A program made the translations under genes and the position numbers. Source: Lepidurus packardi (Eukaryota; Arthropoda; Branchiopoda; Notostraca; Triopsidae). Taken from it: a DNA stretch of 64,000 nt. The notes below the pieces were generated by a model. It made no database searches and was not told the DNA's origin. It was given only the letters and a program-made list of their open reading frames with translations. Below are positions 1 through 11,215 of this stretch, in pieces (within the stretch, counting starts at the first letter, position 1; every line of letters starts with the position of its first letter). The stretch is taken from positions 8,618,001-8,682,000 of the forward strand of contig JAKZAN010000005.1 of assembly GCA_023053545.1 (NCBI GenBank). Reading direction: 5' to 3'.

Positions 1-855
1 CGGAGAGGAGGTCATTTTTATGACTTAGTGAAACTTGAATGCAATTGCTGCTAAGGAAAGAAAAATTAGTAACCAAATCTCAGCAGCATTTTGATGCCGG
101 ATAGTCTTTACCCTGGATATTAATAACATATACATACACATAAGTTTTGATTTACACTGCATCTTTTACTTCAAGGAATATATTTATAAATAAATTTTCA
201 CACTATACTCAACAAAGTAACTTAGAAATTTTTAAATTGCCTTCGAAAGTTTGAATGTACCGCGCAGATTTGCTCCAATGCCAGATTTTGAATTAATCTT
301 GGAAATCCTTGTAATAAGGTTATTTGATTTTATACATGATAGATGTACAATTTTCATTTTTTTCAGTTAAATTGAAAGCATTTAGTCAGTATTGAAGACC
401 TTGACTGAAATAATTCTATTCGACCACGTGGCTCCCCGCTTCCGTACCGGCGCTGGCCATCACGCGCGTGACGGTGTTACTATTTTAGGTAATATTGCTT
501 TAATCTTTGTCCTATTTTATTTTCTGAATCATTAGCTCGTATAGCAAAGCTTGGGTAATATTTTTATGTATAATTCATTATGTTTTTCTCTATGGTAAGG
601 CTTAAAAATGCACATTCTATTCATGTCTGCCATTTCCTGGCTGGCGTTGCTGGGGAGGGGCTGGCATTAGCTTTTTCCACGTTGAATTCCTCGAATTATC
701 TCAATAGCAGGAAACAGTCTATTTGTGCAATCCATTACTTTAGATTAACTCTGAATTTATTTGAGAAAAAAGTAGCCTCATCTTAAATTGTATACTTTAC
801 ACTCATGTTTTCTATCTTGTCAGGTTTGGACATGTTTTGTTGAAATTCGTTAAAA
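1..855 (+). promoter_or_regulatory. 5' flank and 5'UTR of FAM120A-like gene
   Basis: No coding sequence is seen. A GC-rich block at about 420-495 contains an E-box-like CCACGTGG and looks like a promoter or first-exon core in otherwise AT-rich DNA. It ends in a donor-like ttttag/gtaata at about 496. An acceptor (cttgtcag) at about 822 lies just before the coding start, so a 5'UTR intron of roughly 325 bp is likely. The transcription start is inferred, not seen. Confidence 0.4.
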
Positions 856-3800
856 ATGGGCATTCAAATGCTACAGGGTTTGATTGAAACCCAGTATCCA
901 GGAGCGTGTGTGTCCGTGGATTTGCTCCGAATTGCTTCGAGCATTGCAGGCAATTATCAAGGCAGGGGTTATTTGAACTTGATTGCGGATGGAGAATGTT
1001 GCCTTGATCGTCTCTATGGCGGTTACGTATCAGGTAATGTCCCCTTCCTTTAAGATACGAGAAGATCTAAATTTATCTGTCCTTTCTTATGCTAATCAGA
1101 TTGGACGTGTGGGGGTCAGTGGAACCGTATGCTTCAGTTTTTAGCAGCTTTAGTGCAAACATTGCGTGCAAACCGCATCAATCTTGCCATATTCTTCAAT
1201 GGGGCACTGGAAAAGCCAAGGATTCAGGAATGGATCCGGTCGCAAATGGCAGCCCGAAGCAATATCTATCAAGTAACGAATTCACTTTCTCCAATTCTTT
1301 CGTAGTACGAAAAAGCCTTCCTTAAAAGCACTTGACTGTTTCCATATAAGCCGTCTGAGTTGTCCTGGATTAGGTAGATCAAAATTTCCATTCTGGGTGT
1401 GATATAAGTCACTTCATGGGCTCTTTATCTCAATCGGAATTGAGACAAATGTCTTCTTTAAAGACACTTGCTTATCATCGTGTACTGAGTCGGCTATGAT
1501 TTTTTACGTATGGCTTTTTTATATCAATTAGATTCTGCGTCACGTCAACACTAAAGGAACACCGCCGCCTAAAGTATGGTGGGTCCCTCCTTCCTGTTTA
1601 CACACTAGTCTACGACTAGCCCTGCGACATTTGAAAGTGGTTATGGTATGCCTGAATTGAAAACAAAGGTGTGTAGTCGTAATGGAAGTTTTTTTATTAG
1701 GTTTCATCTGTCGAAGACCATCATTGTGAAGTGATTGCGCATTGCCGTCAGTACGACTTTCATGGGTTAATGGGCGAAGATGCCGAATATGCCATTTTTG
1801 AGCCTCCACGTTATTTCTCTTCCAAGCAACTCAAACTTACGTATAAAGTAAGTTGATATACAAGTAAAACCCCATTTCCTAACCTTCCAAAAAGCACCTT
1901 GTTTATTTAATTCATAATAACCAAGGCCGTCAAGTGAAGGGAGATTAATTACACCGTTCTGGGTGCGGTAGATAGTTCCCTAGCTATATTACCCCAATCT
2001 GGACGGTTACAATGTCATTTCCTACATTCTGTAAAATTAATTATGGAGGAGTTTGAGTAAATAGATTGTAGTTTTTAATTTTTTTTTTTTGGTAGGGTTC
2101 CTTAGAAACGAAGGAATTCATTTTGGATGAAGTGGCCAAAGGATTGAACCTAAATCCTTCTCGTTTTTGTTTATTAGCGGCCTTACTGGGATGCCATCTC
2201 TTGTCTGATAACGATCTTAGGGATTTCCATAAAAAACTTGTGCAGCATAGTCCTCCTGAAGGGGAAGTTGCTCCCCAGCAGGTAAAATAAGCACATGTAA
2301 AGTGAAATTATGAATGCTTTCTTTAACTCCCTTTATTTTCTTTCATTTAGTTGCCACCAGAAGCTGTGTTGAAAGCAGTTGCTGCTTTCGTACGCGAGTT
2401 ACAGTCAGTGGAGGATACAGATGCCATTGCATTGGAAGTGTTTGGCTCGCTTACAGACCCACGGGTGGAAAAACTTAAACAAGCATTACAGTATTATAGT
2501 CAAGGCACCAAGGAAGGTTTTCCACAACGGCGACACGCTACTCAAGGTATATTATTATTATTCAATTTTTAATTTGAAACAAATAAGTTTGGCGCAGTTA
2601 CGATGATGTGAAATTGTATCTTATTGAAATTCTGTGATTTTTGATTAGTCTTTCTGACTTCGAAAGAAAAAAGTTCTTGAAGAACTTGTGACTTCGAGAA
2701 CTGGAGTTTAATCAATTCTGGGGATCGTTTTTTACTTGCTAGGTAAATCGACTGTAGAGAGCGGAAGTTCAAAACCGACCAAGCTGTCTAATGGAGATAT
2801 TCATATCCATGAAAATGCTGCCAAACTCGCTTCTGAGCTGCAGGAAGACGAGGAGCTTGCTATACCAGAAAATCCCGGTAAAAAAAAACGTTATTTTTTT
2901 GGAGAGTGAAACATAATAAAATATCATAAAATTAAATAATAATAAATATACAATAAAACATAGTAATATAATATATTCGTTGTTTTTTTTTACAGTTGTG
3001 AACGGAACGGGGTCGCCTGTTACTAGCACAGGCAGTTTGTCGCCGTCCAATTCGAAACCCAAGGCCAAAAGTGCAGTCAACGATGGTAAATACCAACCTG
3101 TGCCTCAAGTGGCAGCCGAAGTTTTGCGAACTGCGTTGGAAAGGCATTCCCGTGGCTTTATGTCTCCTCTGTTGTATCAAATCTTGAGTCAAGTGAGTAA
3201 ATTATATCCTTTTAGAAGTTTTGTTTGCTCTTATTCTTTGGAAATGTGTGAAGGAAACAGGGTGTTAATGAAATTGTGTATTTACAGGGCGAAATTCGTT
3301 TAAGTGTAGTTTTGGAGGATCAAGCACATCGCGAAGTGCCCAATATACAATTGTTTTATCGACCAGTTCGCCAAATGGTGTATGCCATTTTATTTAATCT
3401 CCATCACCATACTTATTTAGCTGACAAGGAAAGGGAAACGGGAGGTAAATCCATTTCGCGAAGTTTTTTGGGGACAAAGTGTTTCGTAACTGTAAGGAAT
3501 TCAATCTAGGAACTGCTAGTGTACCTGATACTAAAGTACGGGAATGGGTATGGACGTCTGCCAATCCATACCGCCACCCAGATGTGGTTCCTGCTCTTCC
3601 GGTTGGCTGGCCAGTACCCACTGTACAAAGACTCTGGTTTGGAACATCCTTGGAGGATAAGAAGCGACGGTTGAGAGCGTTTTTGTCGTGCTTGGATTCG
3701 GATAGTCCGTTAATGCTCAATACCGAGTTTGTTCCCCAGCATTTGTTGGTCTTAGCCTGCGTGCTGAGGTTCGAATCGTCTTTTTCATATACATGAACCA

Positions 3801-5348
3801 TAGGCACTTAACTTTATGTCTACCTGGTATGTTATGTCAGGTATATTATGTCTTCTTCCACGGGCATGGGATGTTTGCTGCAGAAACATGAGCTCGATGC
3901 CTTTATTGTGCAAGCCTTCTCGCCCGAGTTAACGAGTGTGAATTTCCTTCAAGATTTGCAGGTAATATCTATTTGGTTGTTCTTAGATTTTTAAATAAGT
4001 GTATGAATCGTTAGCCTTGTTCGTTTTGACGAAAGTTAAAGTCGACTTAAAAGTCTAGTTTTACAATTGTTTTATATAAAATGATCGGTTTTAACAGACT
4101 TCGGTCAAAGATCTGATCTTAAATCCTTTCGTCTTGATCGGAACTGATCGGATCGGTTCCGCGTGTCGATCAGATCCGGTCAGCTATTGAAATGCATACT
4201 CGGAAAATAAACCATTCGTATATTGTTCATTTTCGGCAAGTGCCGCCCAATAGGTGGAGTGATTGTGAACTTTCGCTTATGACCGTTCGTTTTATACTTA
4301 AGACTTTCCTAGTCGACTTACGTAAACTTTCAAAGTTTAGACTAAAACGAACGCTTAGAAGCGCAAGTCAAGGAAATTTCGCTAAACTAAGTTGAAGTCG
4401 AACGTGCAAAACGAACGCAGCTATCGTCTTTGAAAGTTCTTTTATTATTTTTGGTTTGCTGGAGTTAACAATTTCTGTAAGAATATGGGCAGTAAGATTT
4501 TGGAACCATAATTTTTATGATAGCTTCCAAAATTGAGTGCCAGGGGGATCCAGCTAGCCAGCTTATTCATGGAAGGCGTGGAAATGGCTTTGTTGGTTAA
4601 CGACGCGTGCGGGTCACCTATCCCTTGGGTCATGACCAGTCCTTGGTTGTTTTTCGATGGTAAACTCTTTCACGCCAAGTTATTTCGAGCCACCAATGCC
4701 AAAGATGTGTATGACCTGTGTGATCATCGACCTGAAATGGTTCTCAAAGTGGAACGCCTGCGTAAAGCAGTTTTGGAAGGACTCACTCCTCGGATTCCAC
4801 CCCCATTCACCCCTATCCCACCCTGTAAGTTTCGTGCAAAATGGTGTACTTTTCCTAAGTTTACCTTTTGTTTCGGTTAGATATGGCTCCAATCGGTCCC
4901 ATGATGATGCGCAGAGGAGTATCAGGTTCGTTTGTTATTTCACGGAAGAAATATACAAATTAAAAAGTTTTTGTAGCCAGCCGAAGGGGACTTATGGCAC
5001 GAGGAGGGCATTTGGAAGTTGGAGGTGTGGTTGTGGGCTCATGGGGAGCGAATTATGGAAGGGGGCGTGCTCCAGTTCCTCAGTTTGTGTATGGCATTAA
5101 TGGCAAAGGAAGAGGAGGCAATTTTGCAACCAGTCATCGAGGGCGGGGAACCTGGAGAGGAAAAAAGAGCGGAGCAGCGGTAATTTTGACTGATAATTTC
5201 TTGATAATTATTAATTTTAAGTTTATTTATTTAGGAAAGTACCAAGACGGATAAAGCCAATGAGAAGAAAGAAGAGCCGACCAATCAAACGTGCGTTTAA
5301 GTGTTTGAGTTCGTTAAATTTTCTTAAATTATTTTATCAATTTGTTCG

Positions 5349-5389
<41 letters not shown>

Positions 5390-5500
5390 AAAAGATAATA
5401 ATAAGGTAATCCTTGTAGTGCTGAAGAAGAGAACTCGGCTTCTAGTCCATCCACGAGCGAAGACGCTCAATCTTGTGCGAATAGCGGGAAGGAGAACTGA
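856..5500 (+). CDS. FAM120A: FAM120A/B-like protein (constitutive coactivator of PPAR-gamma-like; RNA-binding scaffold), 849 aa
   Basis: The protein carries an inactive-type XPG/PIN nuclease fold at the N-terminus. In vertebrates the family acts in RNA binding, Src-kinase scaffolding and AGO-linked regulation. Exons: 856-1033, 1100-1272, 1532-1645, 1701-1847, 2096-2281, 2351-2546, 2743-2877, 2996-3192, 3288-3444, 3510-3768, 3841-3961, 4524-4824, 4881-4925, 4977-5179, 5235-5290, 5419-5500; all phases agree. Recognised landmarks are the N-terminal MGIQMLQGLIE, FFNGALEKPR, KGTPPPKVW, LYRPVRQ-like FYRPVRQ, DKKRRLRAFLSC, ARGIQLASLFMEGVEMAL and DGKLFHAKLF, then an RG/GR-rich segment (RRGLMARGGHLEVGG). 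The human family order is the same; human FAM120A is longer because its low-complexity linkers are longer. The acidic tail (EEENSASSPSTSED) is lineage-specific. The ATG at 856 is chosen because it matches the family N-terminus. Molecular function in arthropods is inferred only. Confidence 0.93.
4015..4415. repeat. Degenerate fold-back (inverted-repeat) sequence in FAM120A intron 11
   Basis: The 562-bp intron is much longer than its neighbours. It begins with gttcgttttgacgaaag...gtcgactt (about 4019) and ends with the reverse-complement-like ...aagtcgaacgtgcaaaacgaac (about 4412), with a further inner copy at about 4310-4355. The middle holds several GATCGG/GATCAG words. This is consistent with an old fold-back MITE; the arms are imperfect. 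Confidence 0.35.
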
Positions 5501-5902
5501 TTTTTGCGCCGGTTGTCTAAATAATTGAAATCGATCGCGAGGGAATTGCAAGGCTTCCGAGATGAGCTACGTGAAAGTGATGTGCTAACTGTGATGCTGG
5601 GATTTGACTTGGAAGAAAAAACGCTTAACAAACTTAAAAAGGGGGCCAATTTTCCCCCAATTTCTTCCAAGGACGACAAAACTATCGAATATCCTCTCCC
5701 AGAGACGTTATTTTTTCTACATTGTTGACTCGTTGAAAACGGAGCTTGTGAGTACTGTGACCTGTTGTCAATCTCAGCGACCTTTTTTTAAAGGAGCCAA
5801 CGGATTGATTTAACCTTGGAAAAGAAGAGAAGAAGAACACGGAGCAGCACAGGCTAGGATCCTCCCCCAGGCCCCACTTCAACCAAAAACCCCTTCCCAT
5901 GA

Positions 5903-5908
5903 AATAAA
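5903..5908 (+). terminator. Candidate polyadenylation signal of FAM120A-like gene
   Basis: An AATAAA hexamer lies 403 bp past the stop codon on the coding strand, in a 3'UTR-like stretch with no other gene. Position and strand fit; cleavage site not shown. Confidence 0.4.
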
Positions 5909-7074
5909 GCTAAGGAAACCCAATGGAGCAACAATTGTACGACGAAAAAAACCGACAATTCCTTCACGAGGAATTATTACCAAGTTTCTTCCTGGAATTT
6001 TGAAGACCCACCCGAGCTTCAGTTTGTTAAAAGAAAAAAAAGCAAAGAGACATTTCAGTCACATCTTTATCACTTTTGTCTTCAGAAGCGCCGCAGCACG
6101 AGTTTAGCGTCATGAACGGTCAAAAATTTCACTTCAATTAACGCAAAGGAAAAAAGAAAAAAACTTTATTGAGTAGGTTATGTTTTCAAAACTTAGGTGT
6201 AGGTTTGTCATTTCGCCCTTTTTCCTATAACATCAACAAAACTATTCTTGATTATTTGGAAGTAATTAACCGGAGCACTTTAACTCGTTACCGAGATACG
6301 TGTTTGGATTGTTTAGGATAAACTGACCATTTTTTATGCCGTCGATTTTTGCATGTTAATTAACCTTTCTCTTTTGGAAGCTTAATTTTTCTCTTTTGTT
6401 CATTTTTTTTCTTAAATGGTTTTCATTCTACTTTTCTTTTTTTTTAAAGAACCGAATCGCAACGGTTTATGGTTTGGGGTGTCGTAACTATTTTTTCCCC
6501 TAATTCGTGGGTCTGTTATGGAAACAATTTTTTTTAGAACTTCATTTTGTTTTTCGGCGAGAGTTAGGGTGGTCGATTTTCTTCTCATTTTGGCTTGCAG
6601 TTATTAATTTTTAAACATGTTTGATTTAACTCACCCTCCGAAAAAATCCGTAACATTTAGGCTTTGGTATTTCCCGTTCAAGCATGATACATTATATTCT
6701 GTAAAAAGGAAGGAAAAACCTAGTGGCTGGAATATCCCATTTCCCTCCACGGTCCTGTTGAACTGTGAAACCTTGATTGGTCAGAACTGTTTGTTAGGGA
6801 CAGACCATATATGAAATGGTCCTTTTGCCTGGCCTGTTCTGCACGTGTAGTCTGGAAATACAAGAAGCAAAGCCCAAGCAAAAGTTTACAGTTGCAACTA
6901 TATTTGCGTAAGAGTTACAGAAAAACCGAAAAAGAGCTGTTTACGTTTCGTTTACAAATACAAAACTGATTTTTAAACGGAATGTCTGTAAGTAGTGTCA
7001 TAATTTTAAGTTCGTTTGTGTATAAATATTCATATCCTCCGCCAACCGGGGCACAACACATGTAATGTGTTACC
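5909..7074. other. Intergenic region between convergent FAM120A-like and MANBAL genes
   Basis: T-rich, with short homopolymer runs and no recognisable protein-coding or RNA gene. It probably holds the remaining 3'UTRs of the two converging genes. The small open frame at about 6617-6814 has no family resemblance. Confidence 0.5.
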
Positions 7075-7384
7075 CTAACGTCGCTTCTTCTTTTCTTGCT
7101 TCCTGCGATGATGCAAATTCGGTTTATAGGGAACGGATGTGGGCGTTCCTAGTTCAGAGCCGTCGTCTTCGCTATATTCATCCTGCGATTAAAGAAAAAA
7201 TAGATACAGAGTGTTACAATGTGAATTTATAACTGAGCATTTCTAGCCAACCAACCTTAACGCAGCTGTCGTTGTAGTCTGAGCCAAAAATGGCTGCGCC
7301 GATTAGAACCATTTGGAAAATCGCTCCAAGGAACAACCCATAACGCAGAAAAATCTCAAACGGACTCTCTGCCACTTCAATCAT
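7075..7384 (-). CDS. MANBAL: MANBAL / UPF0239-type small membrane protein, 78 aa
   Basis: Two exons read on the minus strand: 7256-7384 (43 codons) and 7075-7182 (35 codons plus TAG); the acceptor is ...aatcgcag. The signature FEIFLRYGLFLGAIFQ at residues 9-24 corresponds to the conserved ENLLRYGLFLGAIFQ-type segment of the UPF0239 family. One hydrophobic membrane segment continues to about residue 34. An acidic stretch (EYSEDDGSE) follows, then a basic tail ending RRKQEKKKRR, as in vertebrate members (85 aa). The codon chosen as start is the first ATG in frame; 30 bases further upstream there is only a TTG. Function is unknown for the family; membrane location is inferred. Confidence 0.88.
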
Positions 7385-8244
7385 GGGTAAAATTTGATGC
7401 GCTTCTAGTAACAAGTTATGGTCAACAATGAATTTTGTTTGGTTTATTTTATATCGCCACAGATAACTTTTCGATTCTTAATATAACCGTTTTCGTATCG
7501 ATATTGTGTTACTATGGATACTCTCAATAACATCGATAGTTTGAAAGTATCGATTGTTTTGTTACTATCGGCTTATATCTCTATTGATCAATACATACAT
7601 ATTACAGCGATATCTAACGAGATGGATTTGGTTTGTTTTGTTTTTTAAACTCCGTGAAAAAAAAAATACAAAAAATCATTCTAATTAGGTAGTTACATTG
7701 TTTGTTAGTTATTTTGGAATAGGTAAATCACGATTGCGTGCGTATTAAATACTTGTCACGTAATTCTGAGTAGTTATAAGCTGAAAACATGTTGATGTTT
7801 TTGAAACAAATAATCTAGGCTTACTGGCAGATAGCCAGATTCGTAGTTAATCTTAAGTTAAGACTTAATGAAAGAGAGGCTTCGTCAGGCCTCTTCCGGC
7901 ACTTCTGACCTTGCCTTTCTCAGTCTGTTATTGTTAATCCTCTTCTTTTTTTCCAGATCCATCTCATGTTTTACAAATGAATGTTGGCCTTGGATCATGT
8001 TTTTTTTTTCAAGGTTAATATACGGGTTAGTATGCGTAAGCTGTTGCGTACATCGAGCTGTGAAAAGGGCTGTTATAGGCTACTCTAGTATACATCGTAA
8101 ACAAGTTTAACTTGTTGTAGCTCTCCTGATAAGAACCAGGCAAACCTCACGACCCAGTTGCAAAGCACGTGAAATCAAGAGCAAAGTCCAACTTCCTGGA
8201 CTGCTTCAAGCTAAGTCAGGAAACGTAACCATAGTCCAGTGACA
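7385..8244. promoter_or_regulatory. Divergent spacer between MANBAL and SLC37A4-like genes with a DRE-like cluster
   Basis: No coding sequence. Within 60 bp lie TATCGATA (7496-7503), ATCGATA (7532-7538) and TATCGAT (7548-7554), all matching or nearly matching the DNA-replication-related element known from Drosophila housekeeping promoters (DREF/BEAF). The cluster lies 112-170 bp upstream of the MANBAL start. That an ortholog of DREF acts here is inference. Confidence 0.4.
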
Positions 8245-9975
8245 ATGGCAGGTTTAAAACCCTCGCAAGTTCTCACGTTCTCTTTACTTTTCATTGGTTA
8301 TGGGTGCTATATGTATAATCGGAAGAGTGTATCCTTCGCATTGCCCACTTTGATCGGATCGGCGTTACTGGACAAAAGTGGAGCCGGTAATATACAAAAT
8401 ATGTACACCATTCGAAGGCACTAATCTACGTGTCACATAGGATCCATCGCCAGCAGCCAAAATACCGCCTATGCTATTAGCAAGTTCTGGGGAGGAGTTT
8501 TGTCGGACAAAATCAGCGCGCGATGGCTCTTCTTCTCAGGTAACGACAGTTTGAACACTCATTCCGATCGAATTAATGAAGTCTTACAATTCTTGAAGGT
8601 TTATTCTTGAGCGGTGCTGCTACGGTGTGCTTCTCATTTAGCGAATCTTTGCCGCTGTTTCTCATTTGCTGGTTTTTTAATGGGTTTGCCCAAGGAGCAG
8701 GATGGCCTGCCTGTGCCAAACTTTTAAAAAATGTAACATTTCCCTCAATTCCGAATAAAATAAAAATAATGATAATAGTATGGATTATAGTGGTTTAGTC
8801 CGGAACAGTTTGGGACCTTTTGGAGTGCTCTTTCTGCATCTTCCAACGTGGCAGGTTCCATAGGACCGTTCGTAGCAGCCTGGCTCATATCGAGCTATGG
8901 CTGGAAGACCAGCGTTACTGTTGCAGGTACCGCTGTTTAGTTTGTTTGAGACCAAATGGCAAATAACAACGGAGTTTTTTTTATTAGGTGGAGTTTCTTT
9001 GGTCTTTAGCCTGTTAGTGTTGGCTTTCGTGACGGACAATCCGAAACCCGGTGATTTAATACGAAGCGCCTCGTCGCAAGTTCAAAGTTAAAAAAAAAAA
9101 AAAATTGAAAGTTAGTTGATTGTGTGTGTTTATTAGACAAAGCCAAAAATAATCATTCTAGTCTAACTTGGAAAGACCTAGTCAAGTCTCGTTTTATGTG
9201 GTTAGTCTCCGGTTGCTACTTAGTCGTTTTTGCCGCTCGAACAAGTGTTGCAGATTGGGGACAGATGTATTTGATTGAAGACCTTGGGCACACACCCTTC
9301 TTGGGTAGGAAAGCAATAACTCGAAGTGAATATTAATCTTTTATTCTAGGAAGTGCTTTCATTAGTTCTGTGGAAACGGGGGGCTTTATTGGAGGGATTG
9401 GAGCTGGTTTTATTACAGATATACTAGTCAAACAAGTAAATAGACTTCTCAAGTCTAAGATAATTAATGTACTTATTGACTTCCCTTTCTAGCATTCCGG
9501 GAAAGCTCCAGGGAACCCTCGTATGTGGGCAGCATCGGGATTTATGGGAACAGTCGCTGTTTCCTTAGCTTTGCTTACGACATCTCTTTCAGACCAATCT
9601 TCGCAGGTTATATATTCTTATACGAGTTTTTTTTAAGATTATTATTAATATATTATATTGAAGGCTGTGATTACTAGCTTGGGATTTCTTTTGGGAGTTG
9701 GTTTGTATGGTTGCATAGCCATTTTTGGTATTGTAGCCTCGGAATCTTATCCCTCGCACCTGAGTGGAACCGCTCATGCCATCGCGGCATTGGCAGCCAA
9801 TGTAGGAGCGATTCTATCTGGACTTCCCTTTAGTTACATCGCACAGATGTATAGTTGGAGAACGGTTTTCATTCTACTGCAAACCGTGGCTTGGGTCACT
9901 GTAGCTTTTATGTTAGCAACTCGGCACTGGTCAGCCCAGGTTTTTAAAACAGAGCCAGTTAAAAAGAAGAATTAG
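8245..9975 (+). CDS. SLC37A4: Glucose-6-phosphate translocase (SLC37A4 / G6PT1-like), 429 aa
   Basis: A major-facilitator-superfamily antiporter of the ER membrane that imports glucose-6-phosphate in exchange for phosphate and feeds glucose-6-phosphatase. Exons: 8245-8386, 8441-8539, 8599-8732, 8791-8926, 8988-9086, 9137-9304, 9350-9435, 9493-9606, 9664-9975. Family landmarks: [11 protein letters not shown] near the N-terminus, [40 protein letters not shown], the exon 4 start [17 protein letters not shown]-like [27 protein letters not shown], and [19 protein letters not shown] near the end. The rebuilt length equals human SLC37A4 as I know it. The protein ends KKKN, a match to the KKXX ER-retrieval signal. 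The ATG at 8245 is preferred over an upstream in-frame GTG. Confidence 0.95.
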
Positions 9976-10069
9976 AGAAAGCGTGAGCTTTTTACTAATG
10001 TATTGTCAGAGTAATCTTTTTTTAGTCTTTTTACAGTGCAGTGATATACTAGCTCGCCCATGTATTGCT
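9976..10069. other. 94-bp convergent 3' spacer
   Basis: The stop codons of the SLC37A4-like (+) and NDUFV3 (-) genes face each other across 94 bp. No canonical AATAAA is visible on either strand here, so the two 3'UTRs probably overlap or extend into each other's exons. Confidence 0.5.
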
Positions 10070-10461
10070 CTAGTTTTTGGGGGATGGTTGGGGCATTCGG
10101 TATTTCATCATTTCTAACTCCAGATTAGCAAAGCTAAAGGCATCATAGGTGTAGTACTCTGGATTCTTATAATCTCCATCTTTGGAGGCCCCAGGTCCCA
10201 CTGAAAAAAAAGAAATTTGAGTTGTACTCGCTTAATACAGGCATTTTGAAGTTAAGTTACCTTTGACTTCGGGTTTACGGGGTTTAGAATCGGATGGTTT
10301 TGGCTGTGATGGGGGTTGTTTTGAGGAGGGTCCAGCTCCTGTGTTGTTGGACAGATGTCTTATGTTTATAATCGCGAACCGACGAAAAGCCTAGAAATAA
10401 TTCAAAGTTATTGTTACGTATAATTATTTACTAGAAAGGTGCTTACGGGTACTGCAAACAT
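10070..10461 (-). CDS. NDUFV3: NADH dehydrogenase [ubiquinone] flavoprotein 3 (complex I 10 kDa subunit), 91 aa
   Basis: An accessory subunit of the NADH-binding module of mitochondrial complex I. Exons on the minus strand: 10447-10461 (only MFAVP), 10261-10390, 10070-10200. The N-terminus (AFRRFAIINIRHLSNN) is basic and hydrophobic, as expected of a mitochondrial presequence. A Pro/Ser/Lys-rich linker follows. The C-terminus contains YYTYDAFSFANLELEMMKYRMPQPSPKN; its YSTYTF..LNLELSKFRMPQPS-like core is the diagnostic end of this family. The 15-nt first coding exon is supported by phase and an ATG with a clean donor (gtaagc), but cannot be proven by reading alone. Confidence 0.9.
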
Positions 10462-11086
10462 TTTTGTGTTCAAGTTGGCAAAACACTACAGTTCAACCGT
10501 AAGTTACGTGTTCGTAGATAGCGAAAAGCGGAAGAGGTTTTTGTAGGACTAAGTCATGAATGACGAACCGCAGGCTGGCAAAACCTTATATATTAAATTT
10601 AACTTTATTAACTCCGGATAGCCTATGAATTATAGTGCAAAGAGTGTCAACATAAGGGAACTTTAAACCTTAAAAAAAGTCTTGAGAGTTCCATCAGATT
10701 TGAATTGTGACCGCTACCGAAACGGCCGCAAAAGGCGCTACGCCAGCATGCGATCTCGCCTCAGTCTGTCTTGCGCAGCCGAACGTTCCGTATGTCGAGC
10801 GAGAAGCCATTGTCACGATTTAACTTTTAGGATAGTTTTGTTTTAAACTAAATTTGGGTATCTTATCCTTTTCTTAGTTACACATAACATTCCTGTTGAT
10901 CCATAAGCATTAATTTAGCTTCGACTGTATAGTTTAGGTTGTTTTGAGTGCGATGTTTCATGTAAACGCGCGATTTTGTTAAATTTAGGCTATACAAGTC
11001 CAAACAAGATGCCACTTGGGTTATTCCTGTCATAAATGCTCGAGTTCGCAATTAATATGATTATTGATTTTGTTTAGGAGAGACAT
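10462..11086. other. Upstream flank of NDUFV3; no recognisable gene
   Basis: The stretch holds the NDUFV3 promoter side. A GC-richer segment at about 10705-10805 with several CG dinucleotides resembles a promoter or unannotated first exon in otherwise AT-rich DNA. No conserved coding sequence was found. Confidence 0.35.
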
Positions 11087-11215
11087 TTAATTAATTCTTG
11101 GCCTAGTTTTGCGTTTGCCTGTTATGCAAATGAAGCTGATAAGCTGAAAACATGACATACCACGTGGGTGAGTTACGTACGGGATTCGGAAAGATGGATT
11201 GAAATATATCTAGTA
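11080..11215 (-). repeat. Duplicated unit, copy A of segment 1 (with possible terminal exon)
   Basis: This is a diverged direct repeat of 12571-12712. Both copies share gcaaatgaagctga, a CCACGTGGG block, a GGGATT...AGATGG block and flanking words in the same order. On the minus strand each copy contains an acceptor-like ...cag followed by a short open frame ending in TAA: 11087-11135 here, 12566-12614 in the other copy. The frames begin with FIC?TG. Confidence 0.55.
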
